From Tetragonia tetragonoides (Eukaryota; Streptophyta; Magnoliopsida; Caryophyllales; Aizoaceae), in assembly GCA_038025085.1 (NCBI GenBank), contig CM076140.1:27002501-27066500 (forward strand): a DNA stretch of 64,000 bases, given 5' to 3'. The notes beneath the pieces were generated by a model. That model was not told the DNA's origin and did not search any database. It saw only the letters and a program-made list of their open reading frames with translations. The position numbers and the translations under genes were made by a program. Positions within the stretch are counted from its first letter, which is position 1, and every line of letters starts with the position of its first letter. Positions 24,958 through 40,500 of this stretch are shown piece after piece.

Positions 24958-27900
24958 GTGACAGAGATTTTGAGTTCTTTTGTGTTGTATATCAAGAGAA
25001 AGCATCCAAATACTTTGTTTGCATTCAATTGAGTGTGAAACTACACCTAGGATGTTTACAAGTACAACCAAGCTTCAATTGAAGCTTTTGAATGCATTTA
25101 GGCTTTTTGAAAGCTCATACGAGTAGGGTGAAAGAGATTTGAGTTCTTTTGTGTTGTATATTAAGAGAAAGCATCCAAATACTTTGTCTGCATTCAATTG
25201 AGTGTGAAACTACACCTAGGATGTTTACAAGTACAAACAGTCTTCAACTCAAGCTTTTGAATGCATTTACGCGTTTTAACAGCTCTTGCGACTAGGGTGA
25301 TAGAGATTGAGTTCTTTTGTGTTGTATATTAAGAGAAATCTCCCAAATGTTTTGTTTGCATTCATTTGAGTATGAAACTACACCAAGAATGTTTGAAAGT
25401 GCAAACAAGCTTCAACTCAAGGTTTTCAATGCATTTATTTGTGTGTGAAACTACACCTAGGATATTTACAAGTACAAACAAGCTTCGACTCAAGGTTTTG
25501 AATGCATTTACGCGTTTTAAAAGCTCATAACGAGTAGGGTGAAAGAGATTTGATTTCTTTTGTGTTGTATATTAAGAGAAAGCATCCAAATACTTTGTTT
25601 GCATTCATTTAAGTGTGAAAACTACATCTAGGATGTTTACAAGTACAAACAAGCTTCAACTCAAGCTTTTGAATGCATTTACGCGTTTTAAGAGCTCTTA
25701 CGACTAGGGTGATAGAGATTGAGTTCTTTGGTGTTGTATATTAAGAGAAAGCACCCAAATGTTTTGTTTGCATTCATATGAGTGTGAAACCACACCTAGG
25801 ATGTTTACAAGTACAAACAAGCTTCTACTCATGCTTTTGAATGCATTTACGCGTTTTAAAAGCTCATACGAGTAGGGTGAAAGAGATTTTGAGTTCTTTT
25901 GTATTGTATGTATATCAAGAGAAAGCATCCAAATACTTTGTTTGCATTCATTTGAGTGTGAAAACTACATCTAGGATGTTTACAAGTACAAACAAGCTTC
26001 AACTCAAGCTTTTGAATGCATTTACGCGTTTTATAAGCTCAAACGAGTAGGGTGAAAGAGATTTGAATTCTTTTGTGTGTGAAACTACACCTAAGAGAAA
26101 GCACCAAATGTTTGGTTTGCATTCATTTGAGTATGAAACTACACCAAGAGTGTTTTAAATTGCAAACAAGCTTCAACTCAAGCTTTTGAATGCATTTACG
26201 CGTTTTAAAAGCTCATACGAGTACGGTGAAAGAGATTTGAATTCTTTTGTGTTGTATATTAAGAGAAAGCACCCAAATGTTTTGTTTGCGATCATTTGAG
26301 TATGAAACCACACCTAGGATGTTTACAAGTACAAACAAGCTTCAACTCAAGGTTTTGAATGCATTTTCGCGTTTAAAAAGCTCATAACGAATAGGGTGAA
26401 AATGATTTGAGTTCTTTTGTGTTGTATATTAAGAGACAGCATCCAAATACTTTGTTTGCTATCATTTGAGTGTGATACTACACCTAGGATGTTTACAAGT
26501 ACAAACAAGCTTCAAGTCAAGCTTTTGAATGCATTTACGCGTTTTAACAGCTCTTACGACTAGGTGATAGAGATTGAGTTCTTTTGTGTTGTATATTAAG
26601 AGAAAGCACCCAAATGTTTTGTTTGCATTCATTTGAGTATGAAACTACACCAAGAATGTTTTAAAGTGCAAACAAGCTTCAACTCAAGCTTTTGAACGCA
26701 TTTACGCGTTTTAAAAGCTCATACGAGTAGGGTGAAAGAGATTTGAGTTCTTTTGTGTTGTATATTAAGAGAAAGCACCCAAATGTTTTGTTTGCATTCA
26801 TTTGAGTATGAAACTACACCAAGAATGTTTTAAAGTGCAAACAAGCTTCAACTCAAGGTTTTGAATGCATTTACGCATTTTAAAAGCTCATACGAATTGG
26901 GTGAAAGAGATTTGAGTTCTTTTGTGTTGTATATTAAGAGAAAGCATACAAATACTTTTTTTGCATTCATTTGAGTGTGAAACTACACCTAGGATGTTTA
27001 CAAGTACAAACAAGCTTCAACTCAAGCTTTTGAATGCATTTACGCGTTTTAAAAGCTCATAGGAGTAGGGTGAAAGAGATTTGAATTCTTTTTTGTTGTA
27101 TATTAAGAGAAAGTATCCAAATACTTTTTTTGCATTCATATGAGTGTGAAAACTACATCTAGGATGTTTACAAGTACAAACAAGCTTCAACTCAAGCTTT
27201 TGAATGCATTTACTCGTTTTAACAGCTCATACAAGTAGGGTGATAGTGATTGAGTTCTTTTGTGTTTTATATTAAGAGAAAGCACCCAAATGTTTTGTTT
27301 GCATTCATTTGAGTATGAAACCACACCTAGGATGTTTACAAGGACAAACAAGCTTCAACTCAAGCTTTTGAATGCATTTACGCGTTTTAAAAGCTCATAG
27401 GAGTAGGGTGAAAGAGATTTGAATTCTTTTGTGTTATATATTAAGAGAAAGCTTCCAAATACTTTGTTTGCATTCATATGAGTGTGAAAACTACATCTAG
27501 GATGTTTACAAGTACAAACAAGCTTCAACTCAAGCTTTTGAATGCATTTACTCGTTTTAACAGCTCATACTAGTAGGGTGATAGAGATCGAGTTCTTTCG
27601 TGTTGTTTATTAAGAGAAAGCACCCAAATGTTTTGTTTGCATTCGTTTGAGTATGAAACTAAACCAAGAATGTTTTAAAGTGCAAACAAGTTTCAACTCA
27701 AGGTTTTGAATGCATTTACGCGTTTTAAAAGCTCATACGAGTAGGGTGAAAGAGATTTTGAGTTCAGTTGTGTTGTATATTAAGAGAAAGCATCCAAATA
27801 CTTTGTTTGCATTCAATTGAGTGTGAAACTACACCTAGGATGTTTACAAGTACAAACAAGCTTCAACTCAAGCTTTTGAATGCATTTACACGTTTTTAAA

Positions 27901-29772
27901 GCTCATAGGAGTAGGGTGAAAGAGATTTGAATTCTTTTGTGTTATATATTAAGAGAAAGCATCCAAATACTTTGTTTGCATTCATTTGAGTGTGAAAACT
28001 ACATCTAGGATGTTTACAAGTACAAACAAGCTTCAAGTCAAGGTTTTGAATGCATTTACGCGTTTTAAAAGCTCATACGAGTAGGGTGAAAGAGATTTTG
28101 AGTTCTGTTGTGTTGTATATTAAGAGAAAGCATCCAAATACTTTGTTTGCATTCAATGGAGTATGAAACTACTCCAAGAATGTTTTAAAGTACAAACAAG
28201 CTTGAACTCAAGCTTTTGAATGCATTTACGCGTTTTAAAAGCTCATACGACTAGGGTGATAGAGATTGAGTTCTTTTGTGTTGTATATTAAGAGAAAGCA
28301 CCCAAATGTTTTGTTTGCATTCATTTGAGTATGAAACCACACCTTGGATGTTTACTAGTACAAATAAGCTTCAACTCAAGCTTTTGAATGCACTTACACG
28401 TTTTAAAAGCTCATACGAGTAGGGTGAAAGAGATTTTGAGTTCTTTTGCGTTGTATATTAAGAGAAAGCGTCCAAATACTTTGTTTGCATTCATATGAGT
28501 GTGAAAACTACATCTAGGATGTTTACAAGTACAAACAAACTTTAACTCAAGCTCTTGAATGCATTTACTCGTTTTAACAGCTCTTACGACTAGGGTGATA
28601 GAGATTGAGTTCTTTTGTGTTGTATATTAAGAGAAAGCACCCAAATGATTTGTTTGCATTCATTTGAGTATGAAACCACACCTAGGATGTTTACAAGTAC
28701 AAACAAGCTTCAACTCAAGCTTTTGAATGCATTTACGCGTTTTAACAGCTCTTACGACTAGGGTGATAGAGATTGAGTTCTTTTGTGTTGTATATTAAGA
28801 GAAAGCACCCAAATGTTTTGTTTGCATTCATTTGAGTATGAAACTACACCAAGAATGTTTTAAAGTGCAAACAAGCTTCAACTCAAGGTTTTAAATGCAT
28901 TTACGCGTTTTAAAAGCTCAGACAAATAGGGTGAAAGAGATTTGAGTTCTTTTGTGTTGTATATTATGAGAAAGCATAAAAATACTTTGTTTGCATTCAT
29001 TTGAGTGTGAAACTACACCTATGATGTTTACAAGTACAAACAAGCTTCAAGTCAAGCTTTTGAATGCATTTACGCGTTTTAACAGCTCTTACGACTAGGG
29101 TGATAGAGATTCAAGTCTTTAGTTAATATACTAAGAGAAAGCACCAAATGTTTTGTTTGCATTCATTTGAGTATGAAACTACACCAAGAGTGTTTCAAAT
29201 TGCAAACAAGCTTCAACTCAAGCTTTTGAATGCATTTACGCGTTTTAAAAGCTCATACGAGTAGGGTGAAAGAGATTTGAATTCTTTTGTGTTGTATATT
29301 AAGAGAAAGCATCCAAATACTTTGTTTGCATTCATTTGAGTGTGAAAACTACATCTAGGATGTTTACAAGTACAAACAAGCTTCAACTCAAGCTTTTGAA
29401 TGAATTTACGCGTTTTAAAAGCTCATAAGAGTAGGGTGAAAGTGATTTGAATTCTTTGTGTTGTATATTAAGAGAAAGCATCCAAATATTTTGTTTGCAT
29501 TCATATGAGTGTGAAAACTACATCTAGGATGTTTACAAGTACAAACAAGCTTCAACTCAAGCTTTTGAATGCATTTACTCGTTTTAACAGCTCATACTAG
29601 TAGGGTGATAGAGATTGAGTTCTTTTGTGTTGTATATTAAGAGAAAGCACCCAAATGTTTTGTTTGCATTCATTTGAGTATGAAACCACACCTAGGATGT
29701 TTACAAGTACAAACAAGCTTCAACTCAAGCTTTTGAATGCATTTACGCGTTTTAAAAGCTCATACGAGTAGG
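24958..29772 (+). repeat. HOR-2 unit 2 (4815 bp, about 29 monomers)
   Basis: Standard-length unit. It contains about 28 full monomers plus one 73-bp truncated monomer. Tags are the palindrome at 25070, the truncated monomer near 25420, the GTAT microduplication near 25902, the foreign patch at 26079 and the CCTTGGATGTTTACTAG variant at 28343. Every marker recurs exactly 4815 bp later. Confidence 0.93.
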
Positions 29773-32700
29773 GTGACAGAGATTTTGAGTTCTTTTGTGT
29801 TGTATATCAAGAGAAAGCATCCAAATACTTTGTTTGCATTCAATTGAGTGTGAAACTACACCTAGGATGTTTACAAGTACAACCAAGCTTCAATTGAAGC
29901 TTTTGAATGCATTTAGGCTTTTTGAAAGCTCATACGAGTAGGGTGAAAGAGATTTGAGTTCTTTTGTGTTGTATATTAAGAGAAAGCATCCAAATACTTT
30001 GTCTGCATTCAATTGAGTGTGAAACTACACCTAGGATGTTTACAAGTACAAACAATCTTCAACTCAAGCTTTTGAATGCATTTACGCGTTTTAACAGCTC
30101 TTGCGACTAGGGTGATAGAGATTGAGTTCTTTTGTGTTGTATATTAAGAGAAATCTCCCAAATGTTTTGTTTGCATTCATTTGAGTATGAAACTACACCA
30201 AGAATGTTTGAAAGTGCAAACAAGCTTCAACTCAAGGTTTTCAATGCATTTATTTGTGTGTGAAACTGCACCTAGGATGTTTACAAGTACAAACAAGCTT
30301 CGACTCAAGGTTTTGAATGCATTTACGCGTTTTAAAAGCTCATAACGAGTAGGGTGAAAGAGATTTGATTTCTTTTGTGTTGTATATTAAGAGAAAGCAT
30401 CCAAATACTTTGTTTGCATTCATTTAAGTGTGAAAACTACATCTAGGATGTTTACAAGTACAAACAAGCTTCAACTCATGCTTTTGAATGCATTTACGCG
30501 TTTTAAGAGCTCTTACGACTAGGGTGATAGAGATTGAGTTCTTTGGTGTTGTATATTAAGAGAAAGCACCCAAATGTTTTGTTTGCATTCATATGAGTGT
30601 GAAACCACACCTAGGATGTTTACAAGTACAAACAAGCTTCTACTCATGCTTTTGAATGCATTTACGCGTTTTAAAAGCTCATACGAGTAGGGTGAAAGAG
30701 ATTTTGAGTTCTTTTGTATTGTATGTATATCAAGAGAAAGCATCCAAATACTTTGTTTGCATTCATTTGAGTGTGAAAACTACATCTAGGATGTTTACAA
30801 GTACAAACAAGCTTCAACTCAAGCTTTTGAATGCATTTACGCGTTTTAAAAGCTCATACGAGTAGGGTGAAAGAGATTTGAATTCTTTTGTGTGTGAAAC
30901 TACACCTAAGAGAAAGCACCAAATGTTTGGTTTGCATTCATTTGAGTATGAAACTACACCAAGAGTGTTTTAAATTGCAAACAAGCTTCAACTCAAGCTT
31001 TTGAATGCATTTACGCGTTTTAAAAGCTCATACGAGTACGGTGAAAGAGATTTGAATTCTTTTGTGTTGTATATTAAGAGAAAGCACCCAAATGTTTTGT
31101 TTGCATTCATTTGAGTATGAAACCACACCTAGGATGTTTACAAGTACAAACAAGCTTCAACTCAAGGTTTTGAATGCATTTTCGCGTTTAAAAAGCTCAT
31201 AACGAATAGGGTGAAAATGATTTGAGTTCTTTTGTGTTGTATATTAAGAGACAGCATCCAAATACTTTGTTTGCTATCATTTGAGTGTGATACTACACCT
31301 AGGATGTTTACAAGTACAAACAAGCTTCAAGTCAAGCTTTTGAATGCATTTACGCGTTTTAACAGCTCTTACGACTAGGTGATAGAGATTGAGTTCTTTT
31401 GTGTTGTATATTAAGAGAAAGCACCCAAATGTTTTGTTTGCATTCATTTGAGTATGAAACTACACCAAGAATGTTTTAAAGTGCAAACAAGCTTCAACTC
31501 AAGCTTTTGAACGCATTTACGCGTTTTAAAAGCTCATACGAGTAGGGTGAAAGAGATTTGAGTTCTTTTGTGTTGTATATTAAGAGAAAGCACCCAAATG
31601 TTTTGTTTGCATTCATTTGAGTATGAAACTACACCAAGAATGTTTTAAAGTGCAAACAAGCTTCAACTCAAGGTTTTGAATGCATTTACGCGTTTTAAAA
31701 GCTCATACGAATTGGGTGAAAGAGATTTGAGTTCTTTTGTGTTGTATATTAAGAGAAAGCATACAAATACTTTTTTTGCATTCATTTGAGTGTGAAACTA
31801 CACCTAGGATGTTTACAAGTACAAACAAGCTTCAACTCAAGCTTTTGAATGCATTTACGCGTTTTAAAAGCTCATAGGAGTAGGGTGAAAGAGATTTGAA
31901 TTCTTTTTTGTTGTATATTAAGAGAAAGTATCCAAATACTTTTTTTGCATTCATATGAGTGTGAAAACTACATCTAGGATGTTTACAAGTACAAACAAGC
32001 TTCAACTCAAGCTTTTGAATGCATTTACTCGTTTTAACAGCTCATACAAGTAGGGTGATAGTGATTGAGTTCTTTTGTGTTTTATATTAAGAGAAAGCAC
32101 CCAAATGTTTTGTTTGCATTCATTTGAGTATGAAACCACACCTAGGATGTTTACAAGTACAAACAAGCTTCAACTCAAGCTTTTGAATGCATTTACGCGT
32201 TTTAAAAGCTCATAGGAGTAGGGTGAAAGAGATTTGAATTCTTTTGTGTTATATATTAAGAGAAAGCTTCCAAATACTTTGTTTGCATTCATATGAGTGT
32301 GAAAACTACATCTAGGATGTTTACAAGTACAAACAAGCTTCAACTCAAGCTTTTGAATGCATTTACTCGTTTTAACAGCTCATACTAGTAGGGTGATAGA
32401 GATCGAGTTCTTTCGTGTTGTTTATTAAGAGAAAGCACCCAAATGTTTTGTTTGCATTCGTTTGAGTATGAAACTAAACCAAGAATGTTTTAAAGTGCAA
32501 ACAAGTTTCAACTCAAGGTTTTGAATGCATTTACGCGTTTTAAAAGCTCATACGAGTAGGGTGAAAGAGATTTTGAGTTCAGTTGTGTTGTATATTAAGA
32601 GAAAGCATCCAAATACTTTGTTTGCATTCAATTGAGTGTGAAACTACACCTAGGATGTTTACAAGTACAAACAAGCTTCAACTCAAGCTTTTGAATGCAT

Positions 32701-34587
32701 TTACACGTTTTTAAAGCTCATAGGAGTAGGGTGAAAGAGATTTGAATTCTTTTGTGTTATATATTAAGAGAAAGCATCCAAATACTTTGTTTGCATTCAT
32801 TTGAGTGTGAAAACTACATCTAGGATGTTTACAAGTACAAACAAGCTTCAAGTCAAGGTTTTGAATGCATTTACGCGTTTTAAAAGCTCATACGAGTAGG
32901 GTGAAAGAGATTTTGAGTTCTGTTGTGTTGTATATTAAGAGAAAGCATCCAAATACTTTGTTTGCATTCAATGGAGTATGAAACTACTCCAAGAATGTTT
33001 TAAAGTACAAACAAGCTTGAACTCAAGCTTTTGAATGCATTTACGCGTTTTAAAAGCTCATACGACTAGGGTGATAGAGATTGAGTTCTTTTGTGTTGTA
33101 TATTAAGAGAAAGCACCCAAATGTTTTGTTTGCATTCATTTGAGTATGAAACCACACCTTGGATGTTTACTAGTACAAATAAGCTTCAACTCAAGCTTTT
33201 GAATGCACTTACACGTTTTAAAAGCTCATACGAGTAGGGTGAAAGAGATTTTGAGTTCTTTTGCGTTGTATATTAAGAGAAAGCGTCCAAATACTTTGTT
33301 TGCATTCATATGAGTGTGAAAACTACGTCTAGGATGTTTACAAGTACAAACAAACTTTAACTCAAGCTCTTGAATGCATTTACTCGTTTTAACAGCTCTT
33401 ACGACTAGGGTGATAGAGATTGAGTTCTTTTGTGTTGTATATTAAGAGAAAGCACCCAAATGATTTGTTTGCATTCATTTGAGTATGAAACCACACCTAG
33501 GATGTTTACAAGTACAAACAAGCTTCAACTCAAGCTTTTGAATGCATTTACGCGTTTTAACAGCTCTTACGACTAGGGTGATAGAGATTGAGTTCTTTTG
33601 TGTTGTATATTAAGAGAAAGCACCCAAATGTTTTGTTTGCATTCATTTGAGTATGAAACTACACCAAGAATGTTTTAAAGTGCAAACAAGCTTCAACTCA
33701 AGGTTTTAAATGCATTTATGCGTTTTAAAAGCTCAGACAAATAGGGTGAAAGAGATTTGAGTTCTTTTGTGTTGTATATTATGAGAAAGCATAAAAATAC
33801 TTTGTTTGCATTCATTTGAGTGTGAAACTACACCTATGATGTTTACAAGTACAAACAAGCTTCAAGTCAAGCTTTTGAATGCATTTACGCGTTTTAACAG
33901 CTCTTACGACTAGGGTGATAGAGATTCAAGTCTTTAGTTAATATACTAAGAGAAAGCACCAAATGTTTTGTTTGCATTCATTTGAGTATGAAACTACACC
34001 AAGAGTGTTTCAAATTGCAAACAAGCTTCAACTCAAGCTTTTGAATGCATTTACGCGTTTTAAAAGCTCATACGAGTAGGGTGAAAGAGATTTGAATTCT
34101 TTTGTGTTGTATATTAAGAGAAAGCATCCAAATACTTTGTTTGCATTCATTTGAGTGTGAAAACTACATCTAGGATGTTTACAAGTACAAACAAGCTTCA
34201 ACTCAAGCTTTTGAATGAATTTACGCGTTTTAAAAGCTCATAAGAGTAGGGTGAAAGTGATTTGAATTCTTTGTGTTGTATATTAAGAGAAAGCATCCAA
34301 ATATTTTGTTTGCATTCATATGAGTGTGAAAACTACATCTAGGATGTTTACAAGTACAAACAAGCTTCAACTCAAGCTTTTGAATGCATTTACTCGTTTT
34401 AACAGCTCATACTAGTAGGGTGATAGAGATTGAGTTCTTTTGTGTTGTATATTAAGAGAAAGCACCCAAATGTTTTGTTTGCATTCATTTGAGTATGAAA
34501 CCACACCTAGGATGTTTACAAGTACAAACAAGCTTCAACTCAAGCTTTTGAATGCATTTACGCGTTTTAAAAGCTCATACGAGTACG
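29773..34587 (+). repeat. HOR-2 unit 3 (4815 bp, about 29 monomers)
   Basis: Nearly identical to unit 2 in length and marker spacing (palindrome 29885, patch 30894, CCTTGG 33158). Units 2 and 3 both lack one monomer (ACGAGTAAGGTGAAAG type) that units 1, 4 and 5 keep. This suggests they are each other's closest relatives. Confidence 0.93.
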
Positions 34588-37500
34588 GTGACAGAGATTT
34601 TGAGTTCTTTTGTGTTGTATATCAAGAGAAAGCATCCAAATACTTTGTTTGCATTCAATTGAGTGTGAAACTACACCTAGGATGTTTACAAGTACAACCA
34701 AGCTTCAATTGAAGCTTTTGAATGCATTTAGGCTTTTTGAAAGCTCATACGAGTAGGGTGAAAGAGATTTGAGTTCTTTTGTGTTGTATATTAAGAGAAA
34801 GCATCCAAATACTTTGTCTGCATTCAATTGAGTGTGAAACTACACCTAGGATGTTTACAAGTACAAACAATCTTCAACTCAAGCTTTTGAATGCATTTAC
34901 GCGTTTTAACAGCTCTTGCGACTAGGGTGATAGAGATTGAGTTCTTTTGTGTTGTATATTAAGAGAAATCTCCCAAATGTTTTGTTTGCATTCATTTGAG
35001 TATGAAACTACACCAAGAATGTTTGAAAGTGCAAACAAGCTTCAACTCAAGGTTTTCAATGCATTTATTTGTGTGTGAAACTACACCTAGGATGTTTACA
35101 AGTACAAACAAGCTTCGACTCAAGGTTTTGAATGCATTTACGCGTTTTAAAAGCTCATAACGAGTAGGGTGAAAGAGATTTGATTTCTTTTGTGTTGTAT
35201 ATTAAGAGAAAGCATCCAAATACTTTGTTTGCATTCATTTAAGTGTGAAAACTACATCTAGGATGTTTACAAGTACAAACAAGCTTCAACTCATGCTTTT
35301 GAATGCATTTACGCGTTTTAAGAGCTCTTACGACTAGGGTGATAGAGATTGAGTTCTTTGGTGTTGTATATTAAGAGAAAGCACCCAAATGTTTTGTTTG
35401 CATTCATATGAGTGTGAAACCACACCTAGGATGTTTACAAGTACAAACAAGCTTCTACTCATGCTTTTGAATGCATTTACGCGTTTTAAAAGCTCATACG
35501 AGTAGGGTGAAAGAGATTTTGAGTTCTTTTGTATTGTATGTATATCAAGAGAAAGCATCCAAATACTTTGTTTGCATTCATTTGAGTGTGAAAACTACAT
35601 CTAGGATGTTTACAAGTACAAACAAGCTTCAACTCAAGCTTTTGAATGCATTTACGCGTTTTAAAAGCTCATACGAGTAGGGTGAAAGAGATTTGAATTC
35701 TTTTGTGTGTGAAACTACACCTAAGAGAAAGCACCAAATGTTTGGTTTGCATTCATTTGAGTATGAAACTACACCAAGAGTGTTTTAAATTGCAAACAAG
35801 CTTCAACTCAAGCTTTTGAATGCATTTACGCGTTTTAAAAGCTCATACGAGTACGGTGAAAGAGATTTGAATTCTTTTGTGTTGTATATTAAGAGAAAGC
35901 ACCCAAATGTTTTGTTTGCATTCATTTGAGTATGAAACCACACCTAGGATGTTTACAAGTACAAACAAGCTTCAACTCAAGGTTTTGAATGCATTTTCGC
36001 GTTTAAAAAGCTCATAACGAATAGGGTGAAAATGATTTGAGTTCTTTTGTGTTGTATATTAAGAGACAGCATCCAAATACTTTGTTTGCTATCATTTGAG
36101 TGTGATACTACACCTAGGATGTTTACAAGTACAAACAAGCTTCAACTCAAGCTTTTGAATGCATTTACGCGTTTTAACAGCTCTTACGACTAGGTGATAG
36201 AGATTGAGTTCTTTTGTGTTGTATATTAAGAGAAAGCACCCAAATGTTTTGTTTGCATTCATTTGAGTATGAAACTACACCAAGAATGTTTTAAAGTGCA
36301 AACAAGCTTCAACTCAAGCTTTTGAACACATTTACGCGTTTTAAAAGCTCATACGAGTAGGGTGAAAGAGATTTGAGTTCTTTTGTGTTGTATATTAAGA
36401 GAAAGCACCCAAATGTTTTGTTTGCATTCATTTGAGTATGAAACTACACCAAGAATGTTTTAAAGTGCAAACAAGCTTCAACTCAAGGTTTTGAATGCAT
36501 TTACGCGTTTTAAAAGCTCATACGAATTGGGTGAAAGAGATTTGAGTTCTTTTGTGTTGTATATTAAGAGAAAGCATACAAATACTTTGTTTGCATTCAT
36601 TTGAGTGTGAAACTACACCTAGGATGTTTACAAGTACAAACAAGCTTCAACTCAAGCTTTTGAATGCATTTACGCGTTTTAAAAGCTCATAGGAGTAGGG
36701 TGAAAGAGATTTGAATTCTTTTTTGTTGTATATTAAGAGAAAGTATCCAAATACTTTTTTTGCATTCATATGAGTGTGAAAACTACATCTAGGATGTTTA
36801 CAAGTACAAACAAGCTTCAACTCAAGCTTTTGAATGCATTTACTCGTTTTAACAGCTCATACAAGTAGGGTGATAGTGATTGAGTTCTTTTGTGTTTTAT
36901 ATTAAGAGAAAGCACCCAAATGTTTTGTTTGCATTCATTTGAGTATGAAACCACACCTAGGATGTTTACAAGTACAAACAAGCTTCAACTCAAGCTTTTG
37001 AATGCATTTACGCGTTTTAAAAGCTCATAGGAATAGGGTGAAAGAGATTTGAATTCTTTTGTGTTATATATTAAGAGAAAGCTTCCAAATACTTTGTTTG
37101 CATTCATATGAGTGTGAAAACTACATCTAGGATGTTTACAAGTATAAACAAGCTTCAACTCAAGCTTTTGAATGCATTTACTCGTTTTAACAGCTCATAC
37201 TAGTAGGGTGATAGAGATCGAGTTCTTTCGTGTTGTTTATTAAGAGAAAGCACCCAAATGTTTTGTTTGCATTCGTTTGAGTATGAAACTAAACCAAGAA
37301 TGTTTTAAAGTGCAAACAAGTTTCAACTCAAGGTTTTGAATGCATTTACGCGTTTTAAAAGCTCATACGAGTAGGGTGAAAGAGATTTTGAGTTCTGTTG
37401 TGTTGTATATTAAGAGAAAGCATCCAAATACTTTGTTTGCATTCAATTGAGTGTGAAACTACACCTAGGATGTTTACAAGTACAAACAAGCTTCAACTCA

Positions 37501-40500
37501 AGCTTTTGAATGCATTTACACGTTTTTAAAGCTCATAGGAGTAGGGTGAAAGAGATTTGAATTCTTTTGTGTTATATATTAAGAGAAAGCATCCAAATAC
37601 TTTGTTTGCATTCATTTGAGTGTGAAAACTACATCTAGGATGTTTACAAGTACAAACAAGCTTCAAGTCAAGGTTTTGAATGCATTTACGCGTTTTAAAA
37701 GCTCATACGAGTAGGGTGAAAGAGATTTTGAGTTCTGTTGTGTTGTATATTAAGAGAAAGCATCCAAATACTTTGTTTGCATTCAATGGAGTATGAAACT
37801 ACTCCAAGAATGTTTTAAAGTACAAACAAGCTTGAACTCAAGCTTTTGAATGCATTTACGCGTTTTAAAAGCTCATACGACTAGGGTGATAGAGATTGAG
37901 TTCTTTTGTGTTGTATATTAAGAGAAAGCACCCAAATGTTTTGTTTGCATTCATTTGAGTATGAAACCACACCTTGGATGTTTACTAGTACAAATAAGCT
38001 TCAACTCAAGCTTTTGAATGCACTTACACGTTTTAAAAGCTCATACGAGTAGGGTGAAAGAGATTTTGAGTTCTTTTGCGTTGTATATTAAGAGAAAGCG
38101 TTCAAATACTTTGTTTGCATTCATATGAGTGTGAAAACTACATCTAGGATGTTTACAAGTACAAACAAACTTTAACTCAAGCTCTTGAATGCATTTACTC
38201 GTTTTAACAGCTCTTACGACTAGGGTGATAGAGATTGAGTTCTTTTGTGTTGTATATTAAGAGAAAGCACCCAAATGATTTGTTTGCATTCATTTGAGTA
38301 TGAAACCACACCTAGGATGTTTACAAGTACAAACAAGCTACAACTCAAGCTTTTGAATGCATTTACGCGTTTTAAAAGCTCATACGAGTAAGGTGAAAGA
38401 GATTTTGAGTTCTTTTTTGTTGTATATTAAGAGAAAGCATCCAAATACTTTGTTTGCATTCATTTGAGTGTGAAACTACACCTGGGATGTTTACAAGTAC
38501 AAACAAGCTTCAACTCAAGCTTTTGAATGCATTTACGCGTTTTAACAGCTCTTACGACTAGGGTGATAGAGATTGAGTTCTTTTGTGTTGTATATTAAGA
38601 GAAAGCACCCAAATGTTTTGTTTGCATTCATTTGAGTATGAAACTACACCAAGAATGTTTTAAAGTGCAAACAAGCTTCAACTCAAGGTTTTGAATGCAT
38701 TTACGCGTTTTAAAAGCTCATACGAATTGGGTGAAAGAGATTTGAGTTCTTTTGTGTTGTATATTAAGAGAAAGCATACAAACACTTTGTTTGCATTCAT
38801 TTGAGTGTGAAACTACACCTATGATGTTTACAAGTACAAACAAGCTTCAAGTCAAGCTTTTGAATGCATTTACGCGTTTTAACAGCTCTTACGACTAGGG
38901 TGATAGAGATTCAAGTCTTTAGTTAATATATTAAGAGAAAGCACCAAATGTTTTGTTTGGATTCATTTGAGTATGAAACTACACCAAGAGTGTTTCAAAT
39001 TGCAAACAAGCTTCAACTCAAGCTATTGAATGCATTTACGCGTTTTAAAAGCTCATACGAGTATGGTGAAAGAGATTTGAATTCTTTTGTGTTATATATT
39101 AAGAGAAAGCATCCAAATACTTTGTTTGCATTCATTTGAGTGTGAAAACTACATCTAGGATGTTTACAAGTACAAACAAGCTTCAACTCAAGCTTTTGAA
39201 TGAATTTTCGCGTTTTAAAAGCTCATAAGAGTAGGGTGAAAGTGATTTGAATTCTTTTGTGTTGTATATTAAGAGAAAGCATCCAAATATTTTGTTTGCA
39301 TTCATATGAGTGTGAAAACTACATCTAGGATGTTTACAAGTACAAACAAGCTTCAACTCAAGCTTTTGAATGCATTTACTCGTTTTAACAGCTCATACTA
39401 GTAGGGTGATAGAGATTGAGTTCTTTTGTGTTGTATATTAAGAGAAAGCACCCAAATGTTTTGTTTGCATTCATATGAGTGTGAAACCACACCTAGGATG
39501 TTTACAAGTACAAACAAGCTTCTACTCATGCTTTTGAATGCATTTACGCGTTTTAAAAGCTCATACGAGTAGGGTGAAAGAGATTTTGAGTTCTTTTGTA
39601 TTGTATATCAAGAGAAAGCATCCAAATACTTTGTTTGCATTCATTTGAGTGTGAAAACTACATCTAGGATGTTTACAAGTACAAACAAGCTTCAACTCAA
39701 GCTTTTGAATGCATTTACGCGTTTTAAAAGCTCATACGAGTAGGGTGAAAGAGATTTGAATTCTTTTGTGTGTGAAACTACACCTAAGAGAAAGCAACAA
39801 ATGTTTTGTTTGCATTCATTTGAGTATGAAACTACACCAAGAGTGTTTTAAATTGCAGACAAGCTTCAACTCAAGCTTTTGAATGCATTTACGCGTTTTA
39901 AAAGCTCATACGAGTACGGTGAAAGAGATTTGAATTCTTTTGTGTTGTATATTAAGAGAAAGCACCCAAATGTTTTGTTTGCATTCATTTGAGTATGAAA
40001 CCACACCTAGGATGTTTACAAGTACAAACAACCTTCAACTCAAGGTTTTGAATGCATTTTCGCGTTTAAAAAGCTCATAACGAATAGGGTGAAAATGATT
40101 TGTGTTCTTTTGTGTTGTATATTAAGAGACAGCATCCAAATACTTTGTTTGCTATCATTTGAGTGTGATACTACACCTAGGATGTTTACAAGTACAAACA
40201 AGCTTCAACTCAAGCTTTTGAATGCATTTACGCGTTTTAACAGCTCATACTAGTAGGGTGAAAGTGATTTGAATTCTTTTGTGTTGTATATTAAGAGAAA
40301 GCATCCAAATATTTTGTTTGCATTCATATGAGTGTGAAAACTACATCTAGGATGTTTACAAGTACAAACAAGCTTCAACTCAAGCTTTTGATTGCATTTA
40401 CTCGTTTTAACAGCTCATACTAGTAGGGTGATAGAGATTGAGTTCTTTTGTGTTGTATATTAAGAGAAAGCACCCAAATGTTTTGTTTGCATTCATTTGA

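Noticed and set aside
34440..34712. 90-codon plus-strand frame
   Set aside because: A satellite read-through frame caused by GAGTACGG in place of GAGTAGGG, which removes one stop. It is not kept in other units.
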